This document shows, in pieces, positions 28,642 to 37,602 of a DNA stretch of 64,000 nt. Within the stretch, counting starts at the first letter, position 1, and every line of letters begins with the position of its first letter. This DNA comes from Clostridium saudiense (GTDB lineage Bacteria > Bacillota > Clostridia > Clostridiales > Clostridiaceae): assembly GCF_000577815.1 (NCBI RefSeq), contig NZ_CBYM010000015.1, positions 1 to 64,000 of the forward strand, in the 5' to 3' direction. The notes beneath the pieces were generated by a model. That model was not told where the DNA came from and did not search any database. It worked only from the letters and a program-made list of their open reading frames with translations. The translations under genes were made by a program, and so were the position numbers.

Positions 28642-29679
28642 TTATTTATTTAACTTAATTAATTCAGCAATTTTTCTTCCTGCAGCTTCATCTGTTACTA
28701 AAACAGCATTTGAATTATTCATTTCAGCTGCAATAATAGCTTCCACTTTATTTTCTCCTGCAGCCACAGCAATATGCGTGTTAATTTTTTTAGCATCATT
28801 AATATTTATTCCAATTGGTGTATTTTCTGAAACAACTTCTGAATTTTTATTAAAATAACATCCAAAAGCTTCACCAACTGCTCCTAACTCTTGAAGTTTA
28901 CTTATATATTCTTCTGACAATCCACGCTTTTTAGCCATATGAATTGCATTACCTATTCCATAAATTAAAATATCAGCATTATGAATAGTATCAATAACTT
29001 CTTTTATTTGTTTTTCTTTAAGAAGTCCTTCTAATACTTTATGGCTTACATTTTCAGGAATGTGTAATAATCTATAAGTTCCATCAAGTTTATTTGCTAA
29101 CGATGCTGCTAGATAATTAGCTTGACTTTCAACTTTTCTTCCCATTCCGCCTCTAGCAGGAATAACAAGAACATCTGAAACATTATTTACCTTTGGAAAA
29201 GCTTCAACCACTTCTTTAATTGTGCTTCCTCCAGTTATGGCAATTATATCTTTATCTTTAATAAGATTCTTTATATAGTTAGCTGCTGCTCTACCTAGTT
29301 CCTTAATGGTTTCTGGATTTTCATAAACATTTCCTGGAACTATAACAACATCTTTTACGCCTAAAAATGATTTAATACATTGCTCAATATCGTTTAACCC
29401 TTTAATTTCATAGATAAATTCTTTTAATCCATCTAATACTTTTTGTCCATCTTTTGTAACTGTCATACCAGGGGTATTAATTTCTATTAAGCTTTGTGAT
29501 TTTAATAAATCAATTTCATTTCTAACTACTCTTTCGCCAAGATTAAGTTCATTTGCTAGCATCCTTCTTCCAATAGGTTGGTTATAATAAATTGTCCTTA
29601 AAACATTATATCGCTTTTCCAGGACTTCCACTAGCTCAGGAACTATCTTTCTTTGCAACTCTAATATTTCCTGCACCAC
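28642..29679 (-). CDS. cggR: Central glycolytic genes regulator (SorC family)
   Basis: A 345-residue repressor with an N-terminal winged helix (NQPIGRRMLANELNLGERVV region) and a C-terminal sugar-phosphate-binding domain (GGSTIKEV, PARGGMGRK, VGEAFGCYF, VAAGENKVEAI). The Bacillus subtilis protein, 340 residues, is released from DNA by fructose 1,6-bisphosphate. Order cggR-gap-pgk-tpi is the classical arrangement. Two consecutive GTG codons lie after AAAGGAGGG; the second has better spacing, so the true start may be three bases later. A matching operator lies directly upstream. Confidence 0.93.
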   Translation of the reverse strand: MVQEILELQRKIVPELVEVLEKRYNVLRTIYYNQPIGRRMLANELNLGERVVRNEIDLLKSQSLIEINTPGMTVTKDGQKVLDGLKEFIYEIKGLNDIEQCIKSFLGVKDVVIVPGNVYENPETIKELGRAAANYIKNLIKDKDIIAITGGSTIKEVVEAFPKVNNVSDVLVIPARGGMGRKVESQANYLAASLANKLDGTYRLLHIPENVSHKVLEGLLKEKQIKEVIDTIHNADILIYGIGNAIHMAKKRGLSEEYISKLQELGAVGEAFGCYFNKNSEVVSENTPIGININDAKKINTHIAVAAGENKVEAIIAAEMNNSNAVLVTDEAAGRKIAELIKLNK

Positions 29680-29691
29680 AGACCCTCCTTT

Positions 29692-29728
29692 GGACTAAAA
29701 ACGTCCCAGCAATGACTTTTATGTCCCA
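29692..29728 (-). promoter_or_regulatory. CggR operator, two direct repeats
   Basis: Minus strand: GGGACATAAAAGTC, six bases, then GGGACGTTTTTAGTCC. This closely follows the known CggR site of two CGGGAC-N6-TGTC repeats. It sits between the promoter and the ribosome binding site of cggR, as in Bacillus, so repression is autoregulatory and blocks the whole operon. Confidence 0.85.
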
Positions 29729-29736
29729 CATTTATT

Positions 29737-29765
29737 ATTATAAAACAGATATCTAAAATTTGAAA
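29737..29765 (-). promoter_or_regulatory. Promoter of the glycolytic operon
   Basis: TTTCAA, 17 bases, TATAAT on the minus strand, immediately upstream of the CggR operator. Confidence 0.75.
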
Positions 29766-29933
29766 GTCTTTCTAGTAATTTTTTTTATATTTTTTTCTTT
29801 TTTTTGCTTATAATGAGTTTTTACTCTCACCAAATCTATGTTTTACCAGCTTTCAAAATCATCTTTTATAAGTTTACTATTATATTTTATACTAATTATG
29901 TATATCTATTCATTAAATTTTTTCCAATTAATA

Positions 29934-29974
29934 TAAAAAAATAAGCAAGAATAACTATAAAGTTATTACTTGCT
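29934..29974 (-). terminator. Terminator of the second DegV gene
   Basis: AGCAAGTAATAACT/AGTTATTCTTGCT stem followed by TATTTTTTT on the minus strand. Confidence 0.85.
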
Positions 29975-29980
29975 ATTACA

Positions 29981-30817
29981 TTATTTTTCAATAAAGAAAA
30001 CTCCACATGCTTTAGTCCCTGAATGTATTCCCACCGTACATCCAACTATTCCATGAATATACTCTATATTTTTTTCTTCAAAATACTTTTTAAGTCCTTC
30101 ATATATTTCTTCATTTAAAATTTCATCTATTACTATTGGAGAATCAAAATCAACATTTCCATTTTCAAAATCAGAAATAACTTTCTTTAAAGCTTTTTTA
30201 CTACCTCTAACTTTATCTTTGACAGCCATTTGCCCATCTTTTACTTCTAAAATAAGTCTTAACCCTAAAACACTACCAATTGTTCCTGCTGTTTTAGAAA
30301 GTCTTCCACCTCTAACTAAGTTTTCTAGTGATTCAAAACTTAAAGAACTCTTAACCTTTGGAATTAAATTTTTAATTTTTTCTTCAATTTCAAAGATATT
30401 ATCTCCATTATCTCTAAATTCACATGCCTTTAATACTAAAACACCTAATCCAGATGTTACATTCCTAGAATCAATTACAACTATATCATCACTTTCTAAC
30501 ATATTTTTTGCTATACATGCTGATTGATATGTCCCACTCATTTCTGATGATAATGTTAATGTTACAATCTTATATCCTTCATCTAAATATTTTTTAAATG
30601 TTTCTTCAAATCTGCTTGGTGTAACTTGAGCTGTTGTAGGAAGAATATTTTCCTTCTCTATTCTTTCTAACATATCATGTGTATTTATTTCTACTCCATC
30701 TAGGTAACTTTCTTCTCCAAAGTTAATTAATAAAGGTAAAACTTCAATTCCCTTTTCCCTAACAAGATCTGCTGGTAAGTCTAAAGTACTATCAGTAATG
30801 ATCTTAATTTTTTCCAT
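29981..30817 (-). CDS. DegV family fatty-acid-binding protein (second copy)
   Basis: A 278-residue DegV protein with IITDSTLDLPADL at the N terminus, LPTTAQVTPSRFEETF, LTLSSEMSGTYQSA and a C-terminal HSGTKACGVFF. It has the two-domain layout of FakB-type proteins that hold a fatty acid for phosphorylation. It is transcribed just after trmL with 20 bases between them, behind GGGGG, and ends in its own terminator. Ligand unknown. Confidence 0.9.
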   Translation of the reverse strand: MEKIKIITDSTLDLPADLVREKGIEVLPLLINFGEESYLDGVEINTHDMLERIEKENILPTTAQVTPSRFEETFKKYLDEGYKIVTLTLSSEMSGTYQSACIAKNMLESDDIVVIDSRNVTSGLGVLVLKACEFRDNGDNIFEIEEKIKNLIPKVKSSLSFESLENLVRGGRLSKTAGTIGSVLGLRLILEVKDGQMAVKDKVRGSKKALKKVISDFENGNVDFDSPIVIDEILNEEIYEGLKKYFEEKNIEYIHGIVGCTVGIHSGTKACGVFFIEK

Positions 30818-30837
30818 ACAAGTACCCCCTATTATTA

Positions 30838-31299
30838 TTATTTCATATTGGGAAAACCAATCTGTTTTAACGCCTCATAAGCTACTATTGCTACCGTATT
30901 TGATAAGTTTAAACTTCTTGTGCTAGTTTGTATCATAGGTATTCTTATTCCCATATGTGCATTATGTACTTCATTAGGAACACCTGATGATTCTCTTCCA
31001 AACATTATAAAATCTCCCTTTTGGAACTTTTCATCTGAATATATATTTCCTCCGTGAGTAGTAGCTAGAAATATTCTCTTATCTCCATATTTAGCCATGA
31101 ATTCTTCATATGATTCATGCACTTCTAATTTTAAGTCTTTCCAATAATCTAAACCTGATCTTCTAACAGCCTTATCATCAATACTAAACCCTAAAGGTTT
31201 TATTAAATGAAGTGTTGAATCTGTTAAAACACAAGTTCTTGCTATATTTCCAGTATTTTGCGGTATTTCTGGTTGATATAAAACTATATTTAAATTCAA
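30838..31299 (-). CDS. trmL: tRNA (cytidine/uridine-34 2'-O)-methyltransferase
   Basis: A 153-residue SPOUT methyltransferase that methylates the wobble ribose of tRNA-Leu. The N-terminal QPEIPQNTGNIARTC and the knot region FGRESSGVP and LNLSNTVAIVAYEAL, which binds S-adenosylmethionine, are intact. I place the start at TTG (31297-31299), six bases after GGAAGGTG; this gives the normal N terminus for the family. A longer reading from another TTG lacks a ribosome binding site. Confidence 0.92.
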   Translation of the reverse strand: MNLNIVLYQPEIPQNTGNIARTCVLTDSTLHLIKPLGFSIDDKAVRRSGLDYWKDLKLEVHESYEEFMAKYGDKRIFLATTHGGNIYSDEKFQKGDFIMFGRESSGVPNEVHNAHMGIRIPMIQTSTRSLNLSNTVAIVAYEALKQIGFPNMK

Positions 31300-31313
31300 A
31301 GATTTCACCTTCC

Positions 31314-31348
31314 AAAACAAAAAGTAAGATGATATAACATCTTACTTT
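31314..31348 (-). terminator. Terminator of the Cof phosphatase gene
   Basis: AAAGTAAGATG/CATCTTACTTT hairpin with TTTTTGTTTT on the minus strand, directly before the trmL ribosome binding site. Confidence 0.75.
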
Positions 31349-31483
31349 ACACTATTTATATATACTTTATGATACTATATAGTCTTTTAATAGTCAAAGC
31401 ATTTTACAGTTTGTTAATTTTTGAATAGATAATTATTATTCTTTATATTATATATTATGCTATTATTATAACAATTATTTAAA

Positions 31484-32320
31484 CTATTTTTCTTTTAATA
31501 TAAATTTATTAATAGCCTTTGCAACTCCATCATTCCTATTAGTATCAGTTATATAATCTGCTATATTTTTAATCTTTGGAATTGCATTCCCCATTGCTAT
31601 TCCTAGTCCTGCTAATTCAATCATCGACATGTCATTTTCATTATCTCCGATGCAAATCAACTCTTTTTCACTAATATTATACTTATCTATTAATGCTTTA
31701 ACTGCATTTCCTTTTGATGCATTTCCATAATTAATTTCTAAGCTATGTCCTCCTGATGAAAAACTAACAATATCGTTCAAACTATTTATTTCATTTTTAA
31801 TTTTTAATATAGTGGACTTAAAGGGGCTTATAACAATGGACTTATCCATATCCTCATTATTAAATATTCTTATCCATTCCTCCTTACTTCTAACATTTAT
31901 ATATTTTACATTTAAATGTTCACAACACACTTGTTTTGTCATATAACACTGCGTCGATACTTTAGTTAACCAATTATTACAGTAAATAGTGTCTTTCGTA
32001 TTAAATTGAAAGAAAGTATTATATTTTATTAATATCTCAAGTATTTTAATACATTCTTCCTTAGGAATAGAACATTCATATATAACCTCATTAGTTTTTT
32101 GATCTATAACAATAGCACCATTAGCTGCTACTACAGGAGAATCTACACCTAAAAATTTCGAAAAATACAATGCATTATTATATAATCTGCCTGTAGTTAC
32201 AACTATTTCAACTCCCATATCATGCGCTTCTTTTATTGCTCTTTTATTTTCTTCTGAAATTCCCTTTCTTCTCCCTAACAAAGTGCCATCCATATCTATG
32301 CATACCATCTTATATTTCAT
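31484..32320 (-). CDS. Cof-type HAD-superfamily phosphatase
   Basis: A 278-residue sugar-phosphatase-like protein. Motif I DMDGTLLG carries the nucleophile Asp, motif II is the TTGRLY region, and motifs III/IV are GDNENDMSMIELAG near the C terminus. The alpha/beta cap between them is the IIB type. Family members dephosphorylate sugar phosphates, FMN or similar; the substrate is not predictable. Start set at the ATG after AAGGAG rather than an in-frame codon seven residues upstream. Single gene with its own terminator. Confidence 0.9.
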   Translation of the reverse strand: MKYKMVCIDMDGTLLGRRKGISEENKRAIKEAHDMGVEIVVTTGRLYNNALYFSKFLGVDSPVVAANGAIVIDQKTNEVIYECSIPKEECIKILEILIKYNTFFQFNTKDTIYCNNWLTKVSTQCYMTKQVCCEHLNVKYINVRSKEEWIRIFNNEDMDKSIVISPFKSTILKIKNEINSLNDIVSFSSGGHSLEINYGNASKGNAVKALIDKYNISEKELICIGDNENDMSMIELAGLGIAMGNAIPKIKNIADYITDTNRNDGVAKAINKFILKEK

Positions 32321-32406
32321 ATAAAACTCCTTACCTTCCAACTTTACTCCTTAAAACCATACATTATATTTTATAACTTATACTTATAAAAGGTTTTTTA
32401 TTTTAT

Positions 32407-32466
32407 AAAAAAAAGTCATAATATAATGTTATTGACTTATATTTCGTCCCTAACATATATTATGAC
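32407..32466 (-). terminator. Terminator of the VanW gene
   Basis: GTCATAATATA/TATATTATGAC stem followed by TTTTTTTT on the minus strand; the loop is long. Confidence 0.75.
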
Positions 32467-32508
32467 CATTTTATAATTTACAATATTTTATTATGTAAAT
32501 TTTTTTAT

Positions 32509-33978
32509 TTAATTTGCTGGTGTTTCTTCAGTTGGCTGTTCTGGTGTTGTTTCTGCAGGTTGTTCTACTTGAGCTTCAACCTTTTTCGTACCAACACTAA
32601 CAACTTCATTTCTTGCTGAGTAAACATCTGTAGATATAAGCTCTTTATTTATTTGAACTCCATTTTCATAAGTTACTAAGTATCCACTTGCCTTACATCC
32701 ATTTGCTCCTGCTGATTTAACAATTCTTGTTCCTTCATTTAATGAAGCATCTTTAACTTCTTCTGTACCATAATTGTAAGTTTCTAATATTTCATTAACA
32801 AGCTCATAAGTTTTTCCACCCATAGCTTCCTTATTCCCAAAAATATTAAATACTACTTGATTTCCTGATAAGTACCCTTGAATATAAACTGGGAAATCAT
32901 AAGTATTTACAAACTTATAATCTATGTATCCAGCTGCAACTGTGGCATCAAGTCCTGGCTTAGCATATCCAACTGTCATTGAATGATTTCTTCTTTCAGT
33001 TGATCTTATATTAGCTTGTATTACTGCTCTATATAGCGTACTTGATACTTGACATACACCTCCACCATATCCTGGGACAATTGTTGCTCCTACATATGTA
33101 TTTGCTTCTTTATATCCTCTTTCTGGAGTTGTTGGTCCAATAGTATTATTATAACTAAATTCATCACCTGGCATTAATAATGTTCCATTAATATATCCAG
33201 TAGCTATTCTTAAATTTTCAACTCTTCCAGAATCTGCTTGGCTAAATGTACTTGAAAATGATGACATTATTCCATTAATTTTATTTAATGCCTCCGCTGT
33301 AATCCTTGGAGAATACTCTTGTAACTCAACACTTACTTCTTCTGCCTTTTCTGGATCTGGGTCTATACAACCTTTTATCTCATTTATTAAACCCTCTACA
33401 TCTATATGCTTTCCATTAGTCTCTTGAGTAACTGATATATTGCTGCCACTAATCGAAATAGTTGCATCTACTGCCTCAACTTTAACTTGATTATTAACGT
33501 TGTTTGCAAATTCATTAACTTTTTCTTCATCATAGCTTAATACAGTATCAACATTAACCTCTACACCATTTTCTATCATTTTCTTTTTTTCAAATAATTT
33601 GGCATCTTTTCCATATTCTAAAGCTTCTTCCACAGTCTCATCTGCACTTACTGTTGGATTAACATCTGAATATTTTAATTCAAATGAATTATCACCAACT
33701 GAAACCTTTATTACTTTATCACCAATTAAAGAAAGTAGTTGAGTATTAATTAAATCTATTGCTTCTTCTTTTGTTTTACCACCTAAATCTATTCCATAAG
33801 CTTGTACACCAGGATATATTTTATCATTCCATGCTTCAACTTTGTTTTTGACACTCAAAACATAAGCACCACATATCCCTGTAACCAATACTACAATACT
33901 TGCTATTATAATTATTAGTTTCTTATTTTTAGACATAGCAGCTTTTAATTTACCATCTTTCGATTCTTCAGTGTTCAC
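32509..33978 (-). CDS. VanW-family membrane-anchored cell-envelope protein
   Basis: A 489-residue protein with a short cytoplasmic head, a transmembrane helix at about 20-43, a putative peptidoglycan-binding domain (about 60-220), and a VanW domain (about 235-375; GDEFSYNNTIGP and GGGVCQVSSTLYRA are typical). A C-terminal G5-like stretch ends in a Pro/Thr/Glu tail. VanW proteins occur in some vancomycin clusters but their role is unknown; no resistance genes are nearby. GTG start eight bases after GGAGGAG. It is a lone gene with a terminator. Confidence 0.85.
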   Translation of the reverse strand: MNTEESKDGKLKAAMSKNKKLIIIIASIVVLVTGICGAYVLSVKNKVEAWNDKIYPGVQAYGIDLGGKTKEEAIDLINTQLLSLIGDKVIKVSVGDNSFELKYSDVNPTVSADETVEEALEYGKDAKLFEKKKMIENGVEVNVDTVLSYDEEKVNEFANNVNNQVKVEAVDATISISGSNISVTQETNGKHIDVEGLINEIKGCIDPDPEKAEEVSVELQEYSPRITAEALNKINGIMSSFSSTFSQADSGRVENLRIATGYINGTLLMPGDEFSYNNTIGPTTPERGYKEANTYVGATIVPGYGGGVCQVSSTLYRAVIQANIRSTERRNHSMTVGYAKPGLDATVAAGYIDYKFVNTYDFPVYIQGYLSGNQVVFNIFGNKEAMGGKTYELVNEILETYNYGTEEVKDASLNEGTRIVKSAGANGCKASGYLVTYENGVQINKELISTDVYSARNEVVSVGTKKVEAQVEQPAETTPEQPTEETPAN

Positions 33979-34097
33979 GCCTTCACTCCTCCCACAAAAA
34001 ATATCTATAATTGCTTATAATTGCATTATATATTAATTATATTCCATTATTTAATTTAATACAATTAATAAAATCATTCCAATTTTTTTAATATAAT

Positions 34098-34193
34098 AAA
34101 AAACAACAATAAAAATGGCTTTATTTATCGTTTTACATTCATTTATTATTTGTAAATTCTATTTTTATATGCAAAACAATGTGAAAGCCATTC
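34098..34193 (-). terminator. Long hairpin terminator downstream of the GH25 gene
   Basis: AATGGCTTT pairs with AAAGCCATT with further partial pairing inside a long loop, followed by TTTATTGTTGTTTTTT on the minus strand. It lies beyond the R1 array. Confidence 0.6.
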
Positions 34194-34201
34194 TTTTTTT
34201 A

Positions 34202-34518
34202 AGGAAAGCTCCTCCTTAACCGTGGGATGAGTACACTAAAGTGTACTTTCAGCTGGCCAAATTGAAAATTTGGAGCTTCAAGCAAGTTCGCTTAACTAAA
34301 TCTAAGATTTAGAAGCATTTTTCAAATGAAACTCCTCCTCCTAACCGTCGGATGAGTACACTAAAGTGTACTTTCAGCTGGCCAAATTGAAAATTTGGAG
34401 CTTCAAGCAAGTTCGCTTAACTAAATCGAAGATTTAGAAGCATTTTTCAAATGAAACTCCTCCTCCTAACCGTCGGATGAGTAAGTTCGCTTAACTAAAT
34501 CGAAGATTTAGAAGCTCA
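34202..34518 (-). repeat. R1 composite hairpin repeat, tandem 125-bp units
   Basis: Two full units with a period of exactly 125 bases (GATGAGTACACT at 34226 and 34351) and a third unit at 34476 that lacks the inner 50 or so bases. On the minus strand each full unit has hairpins GCTT-CTAAATC/GATTTAG-TT-AAGC, AGCT-CCAAATT/AATTTGG-CC-AGCT, GTACACTTTAGTGTAC and CTCATCC/GGAGGAG. The array starts one base from the GH25 stop codon and runs toward the terminator. Confidence 0.85.
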
Positions 34519-34519
34519 C

Positions 34520-35461
34520 TTATATTGTAAAACTGCTTCTATTTTTTGATGTTTCACCATCTTTATCAAAGGCTTCAATACTTATTTTTATTGTTCCTTT
34601 TACGGTAAATGGTAATTGATTTATATTAATTGAAAAACTAGTATCCTTTGCATCTACTGTTCCTATCCAGTAATTATTTGCAAAAATATTATATCCAACT
34701 AAATCAGTGTCAGTATTCTTTTTCCAACTAACATTTAAAATATTTCCTTTTCTACTAACAGTAAGTCCTGCAACATTTCTAGGCTGAGTTAATAAATCTA
34801 TACTATCTGGTCCCCAATTGGCATCTACTTTACTAGTAACTCCTCCTACTGTAGCTGATTCACTATATTGCCATACTCTCCATCTTGTCCATCCCCCTAC
34901 ATCAGGTGGAACTGGTGCATTGCCAGGAATTGCAGTATAATGAGCAATCCATAAAATCATATTCTTTAATGGATATCCTTCATTAGGTATATAAAAATTA
35001 TTATACATTTCCACAAAGAATACACCTGTATAAAGCATCAATCTTCTTCTAGTCTTTTTCTCGAATCTTTTTCTAAATCTATCAATCCAATTTATCAATG
35101 CTGATGTAGAAATTGAGTTATCAGTAGGTGTTTCAACATCTAGTACTGGAAATAAATCTCCATAATCTTTTTCTCCAAATCCCTCTTGAAGTATATTTAT
35201 AAAATCATCACATTGAGAATCAGCTGTAGTTAGATCATAACTAGGTACTCCAAAGTGGTATGCTCCAACTGGTATTTTTAAATTTCTAGCTTTACCTGCA
35301 AATTCTAAAAATTTCTTATCAACTCTAAACCGTCCTGAGGCTGACCCTGAAGATCTTAGGTATAAAAAGTCTATAGTTGTTGCAAGAACAGAAAAATCCA
35401 CCCCTTGTGAATATTCATTAATATCTATACCAAATAGACTTTTATCAGTTCTATTTTGCAT
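34520..35461 (-). CDS. GH25 lysozyme-like muramidase with a C-terminal fibronectin-III-like domain
   Basis: A 313-residue protein. The GH25 domain (about 8-215) has FGIDINEYSQG with catalytic-site Asp13 and LFPVLDVE with Asp108/Glu110, the acid pair of the family. A beta-sandwich of fibronectin-III type follows (about 228-313). No signal peptide is visible, and no holin or phage gene is next to it, so it may be an endolysin left from a prophage or a cytoplasmic enzyme released on mother-cell lysis. Its 3' end abuts the R1 array. Confidence 0.87.
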   Translation of the reverse strand: MQNRTDKSLFGIDINEYSQGVDFSVLATTIDFLYLRSSGSASGRFRVDKKFLEFAGKARNLKIPVGAYHFGVPSYDLTTADSQCDDFINILQEGFGEKDYGDLFPVLDVETPTDNSISTSALINWIDRFRKRFEKKTRRRLMLYTGVFFVEMYNNFYIPNEGYPLKNMILWIAHYTAIPGNAPVPPDVGGWTRWRVWQYSESATVGGVTSKVDANWGPDSIDLLTQPRNVAGLTVSRKGNILNVSWKKNTDTDLVGYNIFANNYWIGTVDAKDTSFSININQLPFTVKGTIKISIEAFDKDGETSKNRSSFTI

Positions 35462-35523
35462 AAGCCCTCCAATAAATAAAATTCCTTAGTATTATACTAT
35501 TTTAAAATTTATTTATTGTTACA

Positions 35524-35650
35524 AAGTTTTGATAGTTAACAGTTAATAGTGAATAATTAATAGTTAAGGTATAAACTCCTAATGGAGTTTTTAAAATATA
35601 TATTTTTTAATTCAACTTATCTAAATTTACTCATTAACTACTAATTTAAA
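35524..35650. repeat. R2 palindromic element, copy 3
   Basis: GTTAACAGTTAATAGT at one end and TTAACTACTAATTTA at the other; AAACTCC/GGAGTTT hairpin intact, second hairpin decayed (AATTCAAC..CTAAATT). Lies between ddl and the GH25 gene, upstream of the latter. Confidence 0.7.
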
Positions 35651-35684
35651 ACCCATCTACCTTGGCCGCTAGAATCTTTCCGGA

Positions 35685-35705
35685 ACCACAGGTCTGACCT
35701 GTGGT
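35685..35705. other. Perfect 10-bp-arm palindrome upstream of the GH25 gene
   Basis: ACCACAGGTC, one base, GACCTGTGGT; a further AGAAT/ATTCT pair lies outside with an internal loop. GC-rich for this genome. It could be a protein-binding site or a transcript hairpin; no T-run follows. Confidence 0.6.
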
Positions 35706-35720
35706 ATTCTAAATACAATA

Positions 35721-35759
35721 AAAAAACTAGAATCATAAAAATATGATTCTAGTTTTTTT
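35721..35759. terminator. Terminator of ddl
   Basis: AAAAACTAGAATCATA/TATGATTCTAGTTTTT perfect inverted repeat with A and T tracts on both sides. Confidence 0.9.
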
Positions 35760-35788
35760 ACTTAATTAACTCAAAACTATTAACTATC

Positions 35789-36700
35789 TTAATGACTTCT
35801 TTTTACTTTCATAGATGTTTCTATAATCTTATCTAATAATCCAGAATAACTAATATTTATTGCTGCAGCACTCTTAGGGAAAAGACTTGCTGGAGTCATT
35901 CCTGGTAAAGTATTGACTTCTAATATATATGGTATTCCATTTTTATCTACTATCATATCAACTCTAGCATAAACTTGACATTTTAATGCCTTATAAGTAT
36001 CTAATGCCATTTTCTCAACTTCTTTATGAAGATTTTCTTCTAGTTGAACAACAATTTCATCTGCTCCATCTGCTGCGTATTTTTGAGTATAATCAAAGAA
36101 ATCTGAATGTGGTTTTATTGCTATAACAGGCCACATTTCACCATCAAATACAGGACAAGTTATTTCTTCTCCTTCAACAAACTCTTCAATCATTACTTCA
36201 CAATCCCATTTTAAGCCTTCTTCAACTGCTGCTCTTATTTCACTTTTTTCTTTTACTTTAAATGTTGCAACACTTGATCCTCCATTAGTAGGCTTAACAA
36301 ATACAGGATATCCCATTTCCTCAATCTTATCATAATCAATTTCATCAACAGACGAAACATTTATCCATCTAGCTGTTCTAATATCATTTGCTTTTAAAAC
36401 TCTCTTTGTAAAATCTTTATCCATACATACGCCTGAACTAATTGGTCCACATCCTGAATATGGTATATCTAAAGTTTGAAGTACAGATTGAACAGTTCCA
36501 TCTTCTCCAAATTTTCCATGAAGAGCTAATAAAGCAAAATCAAGGCCTTTAACTTTTGTTATTATATCTTCTTTATTATCTATTACTACAGGTATTACCT
36601 CATATTTAGTTTTATCTATTTTTTCTACTATAGAATTACCGCTTTTAAGTGAAATTTCTCTTTCTGATGAAATTCCTCCCATTATTACTCCAACCTTCAT
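35789..36700 (-). CDS. ddl: D-alanine--D-alanine ligase
   Basis: A 303-residue ATP-grasp ligase that makes the D-Ala-D-Ala dipeptide for peptidoglycan. GGISSEREISLKSG at the N terminus, LHGKFGEDG, the glycine-rich PTNGGSSVATFKV loop and the C-terminal VNTLPGMTPASLFP are intact. The central FVEGEEITCPVF region fits the family. It stands alone with its own terminator, not in a van cluster. Confidence 0.95.
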   Translation of the reverse strand: MKVGVIMGGISSEREISLKSGNSIVEKIDKTKYEVIPVVIDNKEDIITKVKGLDFALLALHGKFGEDGTVQSVLQTLDIPYSGCGPISSGVCMDKDFTKRVLKANDIRTARWINVSSVDEIDYDKIEEMGYPVFVKPTNGGSSVATFKVKEKSEIRAAVEEGLKWDCEVMIEEFVEGEEITCPVFDGEMWPVIAIKPHSDFFDYTQKYAADGADEIVVQLEENLHKEVEKMALDTYKALKCQVYARVDMIVDKNGIPYILEVNTLPGMTPASLFPKSAAAINISYSGLLDKIIETSMKVKRSH

Positions 36701-36896
36701 TCATTTCCTCCTACAATTGCATTTAATTTAATAATTATCTCTTTTAGAGCAAAATATATCTTTCTGATTTTATATAAAATTTTATATATTATAAAACATA
36801 TTTTTGAATTCTAAAAAGAAAATAATTCTTTAATAATTATATCATATAAAACTTTTTATAATTACAAAGCTTGTAATCAATATATGCTTATAACAT

Positions 36897-37538
36897 TTAA
36901 TGTTTTTTTGCTTTTTGCTCTTTAAAATATTTGCATCTATTAGTAAATGGACACTCTCCACACTTTGGATTTCTTGCTATACACATTCTTCTACCATGAA
37001 ATATCAACAGATGATGCGTAAGACTCCATTCCTTTTTAGGCAATTCTGCTTGTAATTGCTTTTCAACTTCAAGTACATTATCTGAATCTGCAAGTCCTAA
37101 TCTATTAGACACTCTAAACACATGAGTATCAACAGCAATTGAAGGAACTCCAAATGCATTTGATAAAACTACATTAGCTGTTTTTCTTCCTGCACCTGCT
37201 AAACTCGTTATTTCATCCATAGTTCTTGGAACTTCCCCATTAAACTTACTTTTTAACTGATTGCACATAATTAATATATTTTTTGCCTTACTTCTATAAA
37301 GGCCTATTTGTTTGATTTTATTTTCTAACTCATCTATCGATAAAGTTAAAAATGCATCCACGTCTGGATACTCCTTGAATAAATCTTCAGTAACCTCATT
37401 TACCTTCTTATCAGTTGTTTGAGCTGATAAAATAGTTGCAACTAATAATTGAAATGGAGTTTCATGATTTAATTCACACTTTGCATCAGGATACATTTTT
37501 TTCAACTCTTCTAATATTATTTTAGTCCTTTGTTTCAC
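36897..37538 (-). CDS. nth: Endonuclease III
   Basis: A 213-residue DNA glycosylase/AP lyase for oxidised pyrimidines. The helix-hairpin-helix LAGAGRKTANVV holds the catalytic lysine, VDTHVFRV holds the catalytic Asp, and the four cysteines of the [4Fe-4S] cluster occur as C-x6-C-x2-C-x5-C (CIARNPKCGECPFTNRC). Normal length. It lies 64 bases downstream of plsC. Confidence 0.97.
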   Translation of the reverse strand: MKQRTKIILEELKKMYPDAKCELNHETPFQLLVATILSAQTTDKKVNEVTEDLFKEYPDVDAFLTLSIDELENKIKQIGLYRSKAKNILIMCNQLKSKFNGEVPRTMDEITSLAGAGRKTANVVLSNAFGVPSIAVDTHVFRVSNRLGLADSDNVLEVEKQLQAELPKKEWSLTHHLLIFHGRRMCIARNPKCGECPFTNRCKYFKEQKAKKH

Positions 37539-37602
37539 CTTTCATTTCCTCCATTAATCTATAAATTTCTAGACTTAATAATCCACATATTAATATCTAT
37601 AA

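Noticed and set aside
32509..33978. Vancomycin resistance locus
   Set aside because: VanW alone and an ordinary ddl are present, but there are no vanH, vanX, vanS or vanR neighbours.
34202..34518. CRISPR array at the 125-bp tandem repeats
   Set aside because: The units are contiguous without unique spacers, too long for CRISPR repeats, and no cas genes are present.
34520..35461. Prophage
   Set aside because: Only a lysozyme-like gene is present, without integrase, capsid, terminase or holin genes.
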